This document shows, one piece after another, positions 1 to 9,263 of a stretch of 64,000 bases of DNA. The stretch covers positions 1 through 64,000 of the forward strand of contig NZ_CANMIW010000007.1 in assembly GCF_947498005.1 (NCBI RefSeq). Reading direction: 5' to 3'. Position numbers and translations under genes: made by a program. Each line of letters begins with the position of its first letter. Within the stretch, counting starts at the first letter, position 1. A model generated the notes under the pieces. It was not told the origin of the DNA and searched no databases. It saw only the letters and a program-made list of their open reading frames with translations. The DNA is from an uncultured Winogradskyella sp. Lineage in GTDB: Bacteria; Bacteroidota; Bacteroidia; Flavobacteriales; Flavobacteriaceae.

Positions 1-126
1 AGTTCATGTCCTAACTCAATCTTTAAGATTCTTCGGGTCTGCATTCTTATAAATTAGAACTTAGGGGTTTCTAATTAGTTGTAGGCTTCTACTTTTTGGG
101 GCAAAAAAGGTGATTCAATTATTTAA

Positions 127-176
127 CTAAACAGTAGTGTAGGTTCAATCTGAGTAGGCAGATTACTACTGTTTAG
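127..176 (-). terminator. Nested hairpin, probable terminator of the 184-1389 gene
   Basis: A 12-bp inverted repeat (CTAAACAGTAGT at 127-138, its complement at 165-176) encloses a second 6-bp stem (147-152 with 159-164). It lies just past the stop of the leftward glycosyltransferase gene. The tract after the stem on the minus strand is A/T-rich but the run of T is some distance away, so termination strength is uncertain. The remaining bases 1-126 show no gene. Confidence 0.5.
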
Positions 177-183
177 CTTTAAT

Positions 184-1389
184 TTATACTGACCAAACAG
201 CGGGTTTAATAGATTTTTTATCCATAATTTTATAAAAATGTTCTATGTACATATTTGCAATTTCTGACATTGGATAAGCCGTCGCTGCTTTAAAGTTTGT
301 TTCTGCTAAATCTAATCTATACTCTTCATTTGTAACAATAGCCTCTATTGCATTTGCTAAACTTTCTGTATTAGTAGGCTCAAAGAACTCTCCTTTATAG
401 CCTTCGTCTTTTACGAGTAACGCTAAATCCCCTAGGTCTGGCATAACTACTGCTTTACCGTAACTTCCTGCTTGATGTAATACACCTGAGCTTCCCGTTG
501 TAGATGTGTAAGGAAATATAACAACTGCACTTTCTTTGAAGATTTTTGGAACTACCTCCTCTTCTACATAACCCGTAAAACGTATCTGTGAAACATGTTT
601 ATAATCTTCCTTTACTCTAGCCAAATAACCAGGTACATTTGGGTTATCTGTTCCTGCGATTACAATTTCTAAGTCTAGCCCTGTTCTTTCTCTAACTAAT
701 TCTACAGCTTCAATCATACCCTCTACCTTTTTATAGGTGCCAAACTTCCCAAAAGTCATTATTTGTAATGGACCTTTTGGCAACGTATAATCTGGTTCTG
801 CCGGAATCTCAAACGTACCGTGAGGAATTAACTCAACATTTGGCGCATAATATTTATACTCTAAAGAATGAACGTATTTTTGAATTGTAACAGCAACTAT
901 ATCCGCTTGTAAAATAAGCTTAGTTAAACTAGTTCCTATTAAACCGTAGATTTTTTGCATTAGCTTATTTGAGGTAAATCCTGCGCTTTCTAAATCAACT
1001 TCCTCTAAAATATTGTGCAACAATACGATGTTAGGAATATTCTTTAATTTGCAAACCAATGGTAACATTAAACCTAATGCTGCCGCAATTTTCTTATCTC
1101 CGAATTTCATAAATTGTAAATTGAATAATACAGCATCTGGTTTAGTATTATTAATAGCCTTTGTTACTGAAAACAAATTTTTGTAGCTATTAAAAGACCA
1201 GCACTCTTTTATGGTAATTTTACAACCAGCTTCTGTGAATGTAATGTCCTTTTTACCTTCTGTTTTGTCTGTTAGCAGAACTAGTTCAGTTATTTTTTCG
1301 TTTTGTCTAAATTGTTTAACTAAATGGTATGCATACTCGTTTAATGTTACTTTGCTTGGAGGGAATGCTGTTACTATTGCTAGTTTCAT
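184..1389 (-). CDS. Glycosyltransferase, GT4-like (paralog 1)
   Basis: A 401-residue GT-B-fold glycosyltransferase, likely cytoplasmic, adding a sugar to a surface polysaccharide or glycolipid. The N-terminal Rossmann half opens with MKLAIVTAFPPSKVTLNEYA. The C-terminal half has GKFGTYKKVEG near residue 214 and a nucleotide-sugar-binding stretch FPYTSTTGSSGVLHQAGSYG near 292-311. The usual glutamates of the GT4 E-x7-E motif are not evident there. By eye it is about four-fifths identical to the protein at 1796-3001, so the two arose by tandem duplication. It has its own promoter (1428-1496) of the shared regulon type and its own terminator, while the other copy is read together with the flippase. 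Donor and acceptor cannot be deduced. Confidence 0.85.
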   Translation of the reverse strand: MKLAIVTAFPPSKVTLNEYAYHLVKQFRQNEKITELVLLTDKTEGKKDITFTEAGCKITIKECWSFNSYKNLFSVTKAINNTKPDAVLFNLQFMKFGDKKIAAALGLMLPLVCKLKNIPNIVLLHNILEEVDLESAGFTSNKLMQKIYGLIGTSLTKLILQADIVAVTIQKYVHSLEYKYYAPNVELIPHGTFEIPAEPDYTLPKGPLQIMTFGKFGTYKKVEGMIEAVELVRERTGLDLEIVIAGTDNPNVPGYLARVKEDYKHVSQIRFTGYVEEEVVPKIFKESAVVIFPYTSTTGSSGVLHQAGSYGKAVVMPDLGDLALLVKDEGYKGEFFEPTNTESLANAIEAIVTNEEYRLDLAETNFKAATAYPMSEIANMYIEHFYKIMDKKSIKPAVWSV

Positions 1390-1427
1390 GGTAATGGATT
1401 TTATAAATGTTTTAATTAATTACACTA

Positions 1428-1496
1428 CAAATTTGGCATTTAAAATCACTGGTTTTTGAAAGTTTCGATAGGTTAACTTTTACTGTAGACGAATGG
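1428..1496 (-). promoter_or_regulatory. Regulon promoter A, upstream of glycosyltransferase paralog 1
   Basis: Reading leftward, a distal box CCATTCGTCTA (up to 1496) is followed by a proximal box TATCGAAA (CGAAA complement at 1463-1467), then exactly 27 bp to a -7-like octamer CAAATTTG (1428-1435; consensus TAnnTTTG, one mismatch). No TTTG -33 element is evident, which suits activator-dependent transcription. The same geometry recurs at six other promoters in the window. The rest of the 406-bp gap 1390-1795 holds only this promoter and the terminator at 1685-1738. Confidence 0.7.
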
Positions 1497-1684
1497 AATA
1501 AATCTTAAGACAAAGGTTTTTCAGTTTTAGTATTATTGCTAAAAATCAATTAAAGTCTGGATCTACCAACACCTAATTATTTTGATCTGGATAGTAAGAA
1601 TACTAATCTATTGAATTGAAGAATAAGTTAGAACATCTTCAAAATACAATCTATGTAACATTTGTATTAATAGGGTGCGAACAA

Positions 1685-1738
1685 AAAACCCAAAAACTCA
1701 ATTGCACATAATAAATTGCAATTGAGTTTTTGGGTTTT
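1685..1738 (-). terminator. Strong hairpin terminator of the flippase/glycosyltransferase unit
   Basis: A perfect 22-bp inverted repeat (1685-1706 with 1717-1738) with a 10-nt loop. On the minus strand it ends in a run of T, as expected for intrinsic termination after the gene at 1796-3001. It separates the two glycosyltransferase paralogs transcriptionally. Confidence 0.85.
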
Positions 1739-1795
1739 ACTAATAAAACAGAGACCTACAATAGGTAAACTATTTTGAATAATTATATTTTTCTA

Positions 1796-3001
1796 TTATA
1801 CAGAAGCCGTTGCTATTCCTGTAGATTTTTTTTCGATAATAGTACTAAAAGTATGCAAATATAATTCTGCAATCTGAGACATAGGATGAGCTGTAGCGGC
1901 TTTATAATTTGTTTTTGCAAGTTCTAATCTATAAGCATCATTAGTAACAATTGCTTCGATAGCCTTTGCTAAACTCTCAACGCTTGTGGGTTCAAAAAAT
2001 TCGCCTCTATAACCTTCATCTTGTACCAATAAAGCTAAGTCTCCTAAATCTGGCATTACCACTGCTTTTCCGTAACTTCCAGCTTGGTGTAAAACTCCTG
2101 AGCTACCTGTTGTAGATGTATAAGGAAAAACGACAACTGCACTCTCATTAAATAAAATTGGCACTTCGTATTCTTCAACATAACCTGTAAAACGTACTTG
2201 TGGTACATGTTTATAATCTTCTTTAACTTTTGACAAATAACCTGGAACATTTGGGTTGTCTGTACCAGCAACAACAACTTCTAAATTTAATCCTGTTGAT
2301 GCACGCACTAACTCAACGGCTTCAATCATTCCTTCTACTTTTTTGTAGGTTCCAAATTTTCCAAAAGTCATTACTTGCAATGGACCTTCTGGTAATTTAT
2401 AATCTGGTTCAGCAGGAATTTCGAAAGTACCATGTGGTATCAATTTTACATTATTGGCACCATATTTATCCTGTAATATGTTCACATATTTCTGCATAGT
2501 AACCGCTACTGTATCAGCTTGAAGAATTAGTTTAGTTAACGATGTACCTATAAATCCATAAATTTTTTGCATTAATTTATTGGATGTAAAACCAGCACTG
2601 CCTAAATCAACTTCTTCAAGTATATTGTGTAGTAATACTATATTAGGAATTTTTTTCAACTTGCATACTAAAGGTAACATTAATCCTAAAGCAGCGGCAA
2701 TTTTTTTATCGCCAAATTTCATAAATTGTAGGTTAAACAAAACTGAATCTGGCTTAGTTTGGTTAATCGCTTTAGTTACTGAAAAAATATTCTTATAACT
2801 ATTAAAAGACCAGCACTCCTTTACTGTTATCTTACAACCAGATTCGTTAAACTCAATATCCTTTGCGCCTTCTGTTTTATCGGTTAACAATATAAGTTCT
2901 GTTACTTTTTCATTTTTTCTAAATTGCTTGACTAAATGATATGCATATTCATTTAAAGTAACTTTACTAGGCGGATATGCCGTTACGATTACTAATTTCA
3001 T
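1796..3001 (-). CDS. Glycosyltransferase, GT4-like (paralog 2)
   Basis: A 401-residue protein, the same length as and strongly similar to the product of 184-1389; both share HNILEEVDL, HGTFEIPAEPDY, GKFGTYKKVEGMIEAVELVR and PYTSTTGSSGVLHQAGSYGK. It is predicted to be a cytoplasmic GT-B glycosyltransferase of a surface polysaccharide pathway. It starts only 13 bp after the stop of the flippase gene, so the two are almost certainly co-transcribed from the promoter at 4313-4380. Changes between the copies lie mostly in the N-terminal (acceptor-side) half and the extreme C-terminus, which would allow different acceptors. Specific substrates are unknown. Confidence 0.85.
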   Translation of the reverse strand: MKLVIVTAYPPSKVTLNEYAYHLVKQFRKNEKVTELILLTDKTEGAKDIEFNESGCKITVKECWSFNSYKNIFSVTKAINQTKPDSVLFNLQFMKFGDKKIAAALGLMLPLVCKLKKIPNIVLLHNILEEVDLGSAGFTSNKLMQKIYGFIGTSLTKLILQADTVAVTMQKYVNILQDKYGANNVKLIPHGTFEIPAEPDYKLPEGPLQVMTFGKFGTYKKVEGMIEAVELVRASTGLNLEVVVAGTDNPNVPGYLSKVKEDYKHVPQVRFTGYVEEYEVPILFNESAVVVFPYTSTTGSSGVLHQAGSYGKAVVMPDLGDLALLVQDEGYRGEFFEPTSVESLAKAIEAIVTNDAYRLELAKTNYKAATAHPMSQIAELYLHTFSTIIEKKSTGIATASV

Positions 3002-3014
3002 AATTTCTGTGGTT

Positions 3015-4277
3015 TTAGTATTGGGACAAGTTTTTAATTTTTATTTGATCGTATTTAAAAAAGGCTAATTGAATTGTTAACAACAATAGCATAGCTATTA
3101 TTTGCATATGTACTACTTGTTCTAAACTCTCGTGATAGAAAATTACCAAACCCATTTGAAGCATGCCAAATACTCCAGAAATAACAACTGGAATATATTT
3201 GTCTAAAGACAGGTAGTAGTAAGCGAAAATATTAGAAATGGCAAACATTGAGGTTGCTAATGCATATTTCCATAGTAATGGTGCCATAGCTATATAACTC
3301 TCTCCAAATAGTAATGTGATTATGGTTTCTGGAAAAATTAAACAACCTATTATAATTGTAATTGATATAGCGGCTATATACCCAATGTACTTAAAAAGAG
3401 TTGATGCAGTTTCTTTGCCCTCTTTTTTAAGTTGAACCACTGTAGGCAATAGCAACATTACAAACATCCAAGCTATGAAGTATACTATTCTACCTATTAA
3501 GGCCAAAGAGGCATATAAACCAGCTTCGTATGACTCAAAGTAATGTTTAACTAAAAGTATATCACTATTATTTATAATAATTTGAGTTAACTCATAAAAA
3601 GCAGTTATCACAAAAAAGCTTTTAATTTCTTTTGAATGCGTTTTACTTAATACTAAAGCTTTCTTTGAAATTAGTTTTGGAAACTTAAACGGAAATAATC
3701 CAAATACAAATGAAGCTAGTATACCAGCAGCAATAACAACAGATGATTGAATATTAAAAATTAAAATTAGTCCTAAAGTAATTATTAAACGGCTTAACAT
3801 TTCACTTTGATAAGTAATAGATAAAGACTTAAAAGACTTTTTTCCTTGAAAAACTCCTCGATTTACACTCATTAAAAAATATAGAGGAACACCAAACCCA
3901 AAAACAACAAACATATTAGATGATGATGATGTGTTAAACACGCTTTGCAGTTGGTCTGCAAAAACGATTATCAATAATCCCATTATTACACCAACCGCAA
4001 GCGAATTTTTATATATTTTAGAAACAAAGCTCTCGAAAACCTCATTTTCAAAAAGCACAGAGAATTTAGCAGTTACAAGTTGAAATGTCATCGCAGCAAA
4101 ACTTAGTACCAATAAAAATGTAATTAATACGGCAGCATCTGCAAATTGAGCTGGCCCTAAAACACGACCTAGAATTAAATTATATAAATAGTTCCCACCA
4201 TTTACGGCTAACACACTCAGCATAAAAAGTTGCTCTGGTGTAATTTTTCTAGATTTTAAAATTGCTAATATTTGCAT
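3015..4277 (-). CDS. Polysaccharide flippase-like membrane protein (Wzx/MATE type)
   Basis: A 420-residue, very hydrophobic protein with roughly twelve membrane-spanning stretches and short charged loops. It resembles the polysaccharide-biosynthesis branch of the MOP flippases, which move lipid-linked oligosaccharides across the inner membrane. The N-terminal LGRVLGPAQFADAAVLITFL (about residues 37-56) matches the typical first-loop region of Wzx-like proteins. It is first in a two-gene unit with glycosyltransferase paralog 2 (13-bp gap). Its promoter carries the shared regulon boxes, linking export of the glycan to the same signal as the glycosyltransferases. The transported molecule is unknown. 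Confidence 0.8.
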   Translation of the reverse strand: MQILAILKSRKITPEQLFMLSVLAVNGGNYLYNLILGRVLGPAQFADAAVLITFLLVLSFAAMTFQLVTAKFSVLFENEVFESFVSKIYKNSLAVGVIMGLLIIVFADQLQSVFNTSSSSNMFVVFGFGVPLYFLMSVNRGVFQGKKSFKSLSITYQSEMLSRLIITLGLILIFNIQSSVVIAAGILASFVFGLFPFKFPKLISKKALVLSKTHSKEIKSFFVITAFYELTQIIINNSDILLVKHYFESYEAGLYASLALIGRIVYFIAWMFVMLLLPTVVQLKKEGKETASTLFKYIGYIAAISITIIIGCLIFPETIITLLFGESYIAMAPLLWKYALATSMFAISNIFAYYYLSLDKYIPVVISGVFGMLQMGLVIFYHESLEQVVHMQIIAMLLLLTIQLAFFKYDQIKIKNLSQY

Positions 4278-4312
4278 GATTCTATAATAATGTATTTGTA
4301 TAATTTATAATA

Positions 4313-4380
4313 CAAATATCTAATTTGAAACAGTGGAGGGAGATTAAATTTCGTTCAGATACGCTTTGCATAAGACGAAT
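4313..4380 (-). promoter_or_regulatory. Regulon promoter G, upstream of flippase
   Basis: Leftward: distal box GATTCGTCT (complement at 4374-4380), proximal box GAACGAAATT (complement at 4349-4353), then 28 bp to a -7-like GATATTTG (4313-4320). This is one base longer than the 27 bp of the other six sites. It sits in the 343-bp divergent gap 4278-4620 between the flippase and the response-regulator/glycosyltransferase gene. I could not find a convincing rightward promoter with the same boxes; a TACATTTA at 4551-4558 is a weak -7 candidate for the gene at 4621. Confidence 0.6.
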
Positions 4381-4620
4381 CTACTATTAGTGTCGTTTTA
4401 TTAATTGTTATAAATTAATAGTCCATTTTACTAGCATTTAACACCATTTTCTCAGTGTAACAAAGTAATTTTGACGCACTTAAGCAGGCAAATATAGCAT
4501 TTAATCGGTAAAAAATTAAGGTTTATCATAGTTTTCTTTCAAAAATAGTTTACATTTACGCCTTTAAACGACTGAAAAAGAGTTTGTTTAACTAAAAATC
4601 AACCCCAAAAACCTACTATT

Positions 4621-5760
4621 ATGATTAAAATACTTGCCATTGATGATCAACAATTAATATTGTTATCATTAGAAAAACACTTAGGCGATTTAGGATTTGA
4701 AATACAATGTGCTCAATCTGGCGAAGAAGGACTCGCCTTGTTTGACAGTTTTAAACCAGATATTGTAATTGTAGATATTAATATGGACGGCATGTCTGGG
4801 TTAGAGGTCGTAAAGAATATTAGAAACGAAAAGCAATCTGATACTAAAATCTTAGTACTTTCTGGAAACACTAATGAAGATACTGTTATTGATGGATTTG
4901 ACTTAGGTATAGATGACTACATGAAAAAACCCGTATCACTGAATGAGGTAACTGTGAGAATTAATAGACTTTTTGGTATTAAAACTAATAAAGCACAAAA
5001 TAAAACTACTAAAGATCAAATACTACAAGAGCGTTGTGTTGGTGTTGTTATACCTTGCTACAATGAAGAGGACAGACTTTCTAGTAAAGAATTTCTCAAT
5101 TTTATTGATAGTAATTTAGGTTACCAATTGTGTTTTGTAAATGACGGTAGTACCGATAAAACATTAGAGGTTTTAAATTCATTGAAAAAAGGTAGAGAAA
5201 ACAATATTCTTGTATACGATTGTGAAAAAAATGGTGGTAAAGCTGAAGCTGTAAGACAAGGTGTATTGCACTTAGCTAAAGATCCTCAATTAGATTATAT
5301 TGGTTATTTAGATGCCGACTTGTCAACCGATTTTAGAGATTTTGACGATTTAGTAAAAACTATTGAAGATTCAGACTTTAAAATTGTAAGTGGTTCTAGA
5401 ATGAGCAGAATGGGTGCAGACATCACTAAAGAATCTGCACGTAAAATTATAAGTAAAACTATAAACCTTATTATCCGTACTATATTAGGTATGCCTTTTA
5501 ACGATACCCAATGTGGCGCAAAAATTATGGATAAAGACATAGTTAATCTTATGTTTAAAGATAAGTTTATTACACGATGGATTTTTGATGTTGAAATCTT
5601 TATTAGAATGCGAAAACATTATGGCAAGAAAAAAGCAATTTCATACATCTGCGAACAACCACTAAAACGATGGATACATGCAGATGGTTCTAAATTGTCT
5701 ATGAAAGATTCTGTAAAAATTGTAGGGCAACTTGGTCAAATTGCAATACACTATAGATAG
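4621..5760 (+). CDS. Response-regulator receiver domain fused to a family 2 glycosyltransferase
   Basis: A 379-residue two-domain protein. Residues 1-120 form a CheY-like receiver with acidic pair D8/D9, phospho-acceptor D52 in VIVDINMDGMSG, S81 and K103 in MKKP. Residues 137-379 form a GT2 domain: GVVIPCYNEE (141-150), VNDGSTDKT (173-181), the DxD-like YLDADLSTDF (229-238) and DTQCGAK (295-301). The last motif and GSRM resemble dolichyl-phosphate glucosyltransferase (ALG5/DPM1-like) enzymes. There is no membrane segment, so it should be cytoplasmic, acting on a lipid-phosphate or polysaccharide acceptor at the membrane. The fusion implies that phosphorylation directly controls glycosyl transfer. 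It is followed 136 bp later by a TPR/beta-barrel outer-membrane protein. No partner kinase is adjacent; the phosphorelay at 13-19 kb is a candidate. Confidence 0.88.
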   Translation: MIKILAIDDQQLILLSLEKHLGDLGFEIQCAQSGEEGLALFDSFKPDIVIVDINMDGMSGLEVVKNIRNEKQSDTKILVLSGNTNEDTVIDGFDLGIDDYMKKPVSLNEVTVRINRLFGIKTNKAQNKTTKDQILQERCVGVVIPCYNEEDRLSSKEFLNFIDSNLGYQLCFVNDGSTDKTLEVLNSLKKGRENNILVYDCEKNGGKAEAVRQGVLHLAKDPQLDYIGYLDADLSTDFRDFDDLVKTIEDSDFKIVSGSRMSRMGADITKESARKIISKTINLIIRTILGMPFNDTQCGAKIMDKDIVNLMFKDKFITRWIFDVEIFIRMRKHYGKKKAISYICEQPLKRWIHADGSKLSMKDSVKIVGQLGQIAIHYR

Positions 5761-5778
5761 AAATATTTAATAATTAAG

Positions 5779-5811
5779 AGCCCTAAACTCTATATAAAGT
5801 ACCAATGGGCT
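5779..5811 (+). terminator. Possible terminator after the REC-GT2 gene
   Basis: A short AGCCC/GGGCT stem with a long loop, followed by TTTT, just downstream of the stop at 5760. The long loop makes it weak, so read-through into the gene at 5897 is plausible. Confidence 0.4.
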
Positions 5812-5896
5812 TTTTGTGTAGATGAATGGTTAGTTACTACAGATTAATAAAATAATACTTAAAGCTAACTTGCACTTGTAATTAATTAAATATAAT

Positions 5897-7957
5897 ATGT
5901 CACGTAAAAAATTGTTATTCTTAATATCCTTATTTATCATACAGTGGATTTTTGCTCAAGATATGAAAGAAGGATTCACGTATTTAGAGACTGGAAAATA
6001 TGCCCAAGCAGAAACTTTCTTTAATGATATTCTTAATGATTTTCCAGATAACAAAACGGCACGCTTATGTTATGGACGTGCTATAGGGCTTAATGGAAAA
6101 GCTGCCGAAGCAAATACATTGTTTACAGATTTACTCGCTGAATATCCTGATGATTTTGAAGTAAAATTAAATTATGGCGAGTCTCTATTATGGAATAGTA
6201 ATTTTACAGATGCCAAAGTCTACTACAATAGCTTGGTAACTGAAGACTCTCAAAGTTTCGCAGCGCTTCTTGGTTTTGCCAATACGCTTTCTAATTTAAA
6301 GGAATACGAAGATGCATTAGCTATGGTTAATAAAGCTTTAGAGGTATCACCAGGAAACCCTAACGCTATGGTTTCTAAAAAATATATTTATTTAGGCTAC
6401 GCATACCAAAACCAACAAGCACAAAATTATGACAAAGCTGAAGCATTATTAACCAAAAACTTAGAGCTTTACGGTGATGATAAGGATACACTATTAAACT
6501 TAGCTAATCTCTATTTAATTTGGAACAAACTAGACAGTGCAAAAACTATGTATAATAGGTTAGCAGAGCAACCAGAACATAAAATTATTGCTCTCAACGG
6601 GTTGGCTTTAGTAGAACACTTAAACGGAAAAGAAAAAAAAGCTTTAAGTATAAGTACAGAAGCCTTTAATAGTATAAATAAAACAACAGATAAAAACATT
6701 GCTAAGCAAACAACAGAGCGCTATGCACAAGCACTAATCTGGAATAAAAAATTTAAAACTGCCACAAACTTAATTAACACTTTAATTACTGACAACCCAA
6801 ATGAAAATTGGGTTTTGGCATTACGCGCTACTTTAAATATATACAAGAGTAATTTTAAAAAGAGTTTAACCGATTACAATCAAATATTAGTAAACGATAG
6901 CACCTCCTTTGATGGAAACCTCGGAAAAGCAAACGTATTAAAGGCTTTAGGTTATACAGACGAAGCTTATACTTCTGCTGAAAACACTTTAAAATTTTAC
7001 GATCAACAAAAAGATGCTACCAATTTTATTAATCAATTAAACAATAGCTTTGCACCCACTTTAGAGTCTAAAGCATCGCATACATTTGATAACGGAGACA
7101 ATAAAGCCTTTGCCTTTAATAACAATGTTATATTTCCATTATCTACAAAATTTGCATTATTAGGAAACTATAACTACCGAACAACAAACAATACAATAAC
7201 TAATAATAGTGCAACCTCAAATAACCTATCTTTAGGGTTATCTTACAAATTTATACCTAGTATTACTTTTAAAGGTACTGCAGGTATGACATCAGCACAA
7301 GCAGAAACTATTGATTATACACAACTCTTAACAGATCTTTCATTTAATATTAAATCCTTTAAACTTCAAACATTAGATATTGGTTATAAAAGGCAAATCG
7401 AAAGTTTTAATGCCGATTTATTAGATAGAGAATTAGTTCAAAACAATTATTACGCAAATTATAATTTAGGTACAAACTTCAATTTAGGTTGGTTTACACA
7501 ATTAATGCATACCTCCCAAAATGATGGTAATAGTAGAAATCTATTATTTACTTCATTATATTATAACCTATTACCAAAACCATCTGTAAAGGTTGGTTTT
7601 AACTACCAATATATTACGTTTAAAGACCAAGTACCAACGGTTTATTTTAGCCCAGAAAAGTTCAATGCCTACGAAATATTTGTAAACCTTATAAAAGATG
7701 AAGCTGCAGCAAAACCAAAAGAATGGTTTTATAATTTAACAGGTGCGTTTGGTTACCAATACATTGAAGACGATCCTAAAATAACAGCTTATAGAATACA
7801 AGGTGCGTTTGGGTATAGATTCTCTGAGCGCAGTTTATTAAATGTTTATGGAACACGCAGTAATATAGCATCAGCAACAGCTGCTGGTTTTACATTTACT
7901 GAAATTGGGTTGCGTTTTAAGTGGCAATTCTTGAAGAAAGCGGTTTTTAATAGATAA
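5897..7957 (+). CDS. TPR outer-membrane beta-barrel protein (YaiO/PgaA-like architecture)
   Basis: A 686-residue exported protein. Residues 1-20 are a signal peptide ending in FAQ. Residues about 25-380 are tandem tetratricopeptide repeats (for example LETGKYAQAETFFNDILNDF near the start). From about 395 onward alternating polar/hydrophobic strands with many aromatic residues indicate an outer-membrane beta-barrel, as in YaiO-family proteins. Periplasmic TPRs followed by a barrel are also the plan of exopolysaccharide exporters such as PgaA and BcsC. Together with the upstream REC-GT2 enzyme this suggests export of a surface polysaccharide, which is inference from architecture and neighbourhood. 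The final residue is Arg, not the aromatic residue usual at barrel ends. Confidence 0.72.
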   Translation: MSRKKLLFLISLFIIQWIFAQDMKEGFTYLETGKYAQAETFFNDILNDFPDNKTARLCYGRAIGLNGKAAEANTLFTDLLAEYPDDFEVKLNYGESLLWNSNFTDAKVYYNSLVTEDSQSFAALLGFANTLSNLKEYEDALAMVNKALEVSPGNPNAMVSKKYIYLGYAYQNQQAQNYDKAEALLTKNLELYGDDKDTLLNLANLYLIWNKLDSAKTMYNRLAEQPEHKIIALNGLALVEHLNGKEKKALSISTEAFNSINKTTDKNIAKQTTERYAQALIWNKKFKTATNLINTLITDNPNENWVLALRATLNIYKSNFKKSLTDYNQILVNDSTSFDGNLGKANVLKALGYTDEAYTSAENTLKFYDQQKDATNFINQLNNSFAPTLESKASHTFDNGDNKAFAFNNNVIFPLSTKFALLGNYNYRTTNNTITNNSATSNNLSLGLSYKFIPSITFKGTAGMTSAQAETIDYTQLLTDLSFNIKSFKLQTLDIGYKRQIESFNADLLDRELVQNNYYANYNLGTNFNLGWFTQLMHTSQNDGNSRNLLFTSLYYNLLPKPSVKVGFNYQYITFKDQVPTVYFSPEKFNAYEIFVNLIKDEAAAKPKEWFYNLTGAFGYQYIEDDPKITAYRIQGAFGYRFSERSLLNVYGTRSNIASATAAGFTFTEIGLRFKWQFLKKAVFNR

Positions 7958-8067
7958 ACAAAAAATTGTAACCTAGCTTAGGTATATAGGTAACTAATCT
8001 GCATAAAAACCCATTAGATTATCTAACTTCTTAATTACAGACATTCATTTAATGCCACAACTATATA

Positions 8068-9117
8068 TTAAATCAACTGAGTTGTTATTCTATTCACTTG
8101 GTCTTCCGTTAAAATAGGATCAAAATATTTGATGTAATTATTCAATTCTTTCAATAATTTTACACTGACATATTTAAAATTCTCTGCTGGTCTATGGTTA
8201 ATCATCACTATTAGATTTCGTATAGGAATTTTTTGTTCTCCCCAATGATGTTCATTTAAAATTATGCTTTCTGAAACATGTATATAAAGCGCAAAATTTG
8301 ACCTTTCAATTTGCTCTATTGGTGATCTTAAATTACGGGAATTAACTGAGGATTTACTCCAGTTTTTAGTTTCTATAATAAAAATACCAGCCTTTGTAAT
8401 TAAGAGATGATCAATCTGAATAGATTTAATTCTTTGATTATATTTTTTAAAATAAATTGGATCAGAAAAGTTTAAATTAAAATCATTAATTAAAACATAA
8501 TCATCTGATAACTTCTTTATTTCTTTAACCACTAAATTTTCTCCTATTGCCCCTGAAATTAGATTCATTGAATTCTCAACAACCTCACGTGTATACTCTA
8601 ACTTTTCAATTTTAGCCTTTGCTCTTTGTTCAATGAGTTGCTGCCTTTTATTTTCATATCTATTTATAAAAACTCCATCAATTTCAATCTTTCTTGAGAT
8701 GTCTTTTACAATTGCTCTGATATGCTCTGCTTTACTTTTTATTAAGCGTTTAGATCTATATTTAAGAGAGTAGAGCCTTACATTTAAAAATAGTTTTTTT
8801 AGAACATTTTTGCTTTTATCATTTTGAATTAGAGCAATTTTCTTCAGTAAATCAGAAATCTTATTATCCTTATTTTCTGTTTCTAAATTGATTATTTCAG
8901 CTCTATTCTGAATTCTTTGTTCATTATCAAAACACTTTTCAGAATATTCTTTATCCAGTTTAATCTTAATATCATCATAAATATTTTCTCTTTCATAATT
9001 GTAATTTTTTATAAAGTCCTTTATCTGCCCTATAGAATTAAATCTTGTTATTCCTTTATCCTCTAATTCAGTTTTTAGAGATTTTAATGATTCTATGGTT
9101 CCATATATTCTCGCCAT
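8068..9117 (-). CDS. NERD (nuclease-related) domain protein with N-terminal coiled coil
   Basis: A 349-residue cytoplasmic protein. The first about 180 residues are rich in Lys, Glu and Asn and look like a coiled coil. A NERD domain follows at about 185-300: SGAIGENLVVKEIKKL, IDHLLITKAGIFIIETKNWS. The Asp of IDHLL and the Glu and Lys of ETKNW match the acidic/Lys pattern of restriction-endonuclease-fold enzymes, so a DNA-processing role is likely but not proven. The gene stands alone, convergent with the gene at 5897 and separated from the gene at 9318 by a terminator. NERD proteins occur both as housekeeping and as defence-associated proteins; nothing nearby decides this. Confidence 0.75.
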   Translation of the reverse strand: MARIYGTIESLKSLKTELEDKGITRFNSIGQIKDFIKNYNYERENIYDDIKIKLDKEYSEKCFDNEQRIQNRAEIINLETENKDNKISDLLKKIALIQNDKSKNVLKKLFLNVRLYSLKYRSKRLIKSKAEHIRAIVKDISRKIEIDGVFINRYENKRQQLIEQRAKAKIEKLEYTREVVENSMNLISGAIGENLVVKEIKKLSDDYVLINDFNLNFSDPIYFKKYNQRIKSIQIDHLLITKAGIFIIETKNWSKSSVNSRNLRSPIEQIERSNFALYIHVSESIILNEHHWGEQKIPIRNLIVMINHRPAENFKYVSVKLLKELNNYIKYFDPILTEDQVNRITTQLI

Positions 9118-9263
9118 TTAAAGGGTTTAAAACATTTCTAATTAAAACTTACGCACATCGTCATCGATAACATATTATTGAAATATAAAATTAAGTATTT
9201 ATCTTCTTAAAAAGAAGCTAAACATCTCATAAAGATAGCATTAAAACCCAAACTAACATAAAA

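Noticed and set aside
5815..5835. CCATTCATCTACA (minus strand) resembling the distal box of promoter A
   Set aside because: One mismatch in the core, opposite orientation to the flanking gene, and no proximal box or -7 box at the fixed spacing.
8068..9117. NERD protein as part of a defence island
   Set aside because: No restriction, toxin-antitoxin or other defence gene is adjacent, so the context does not support it.
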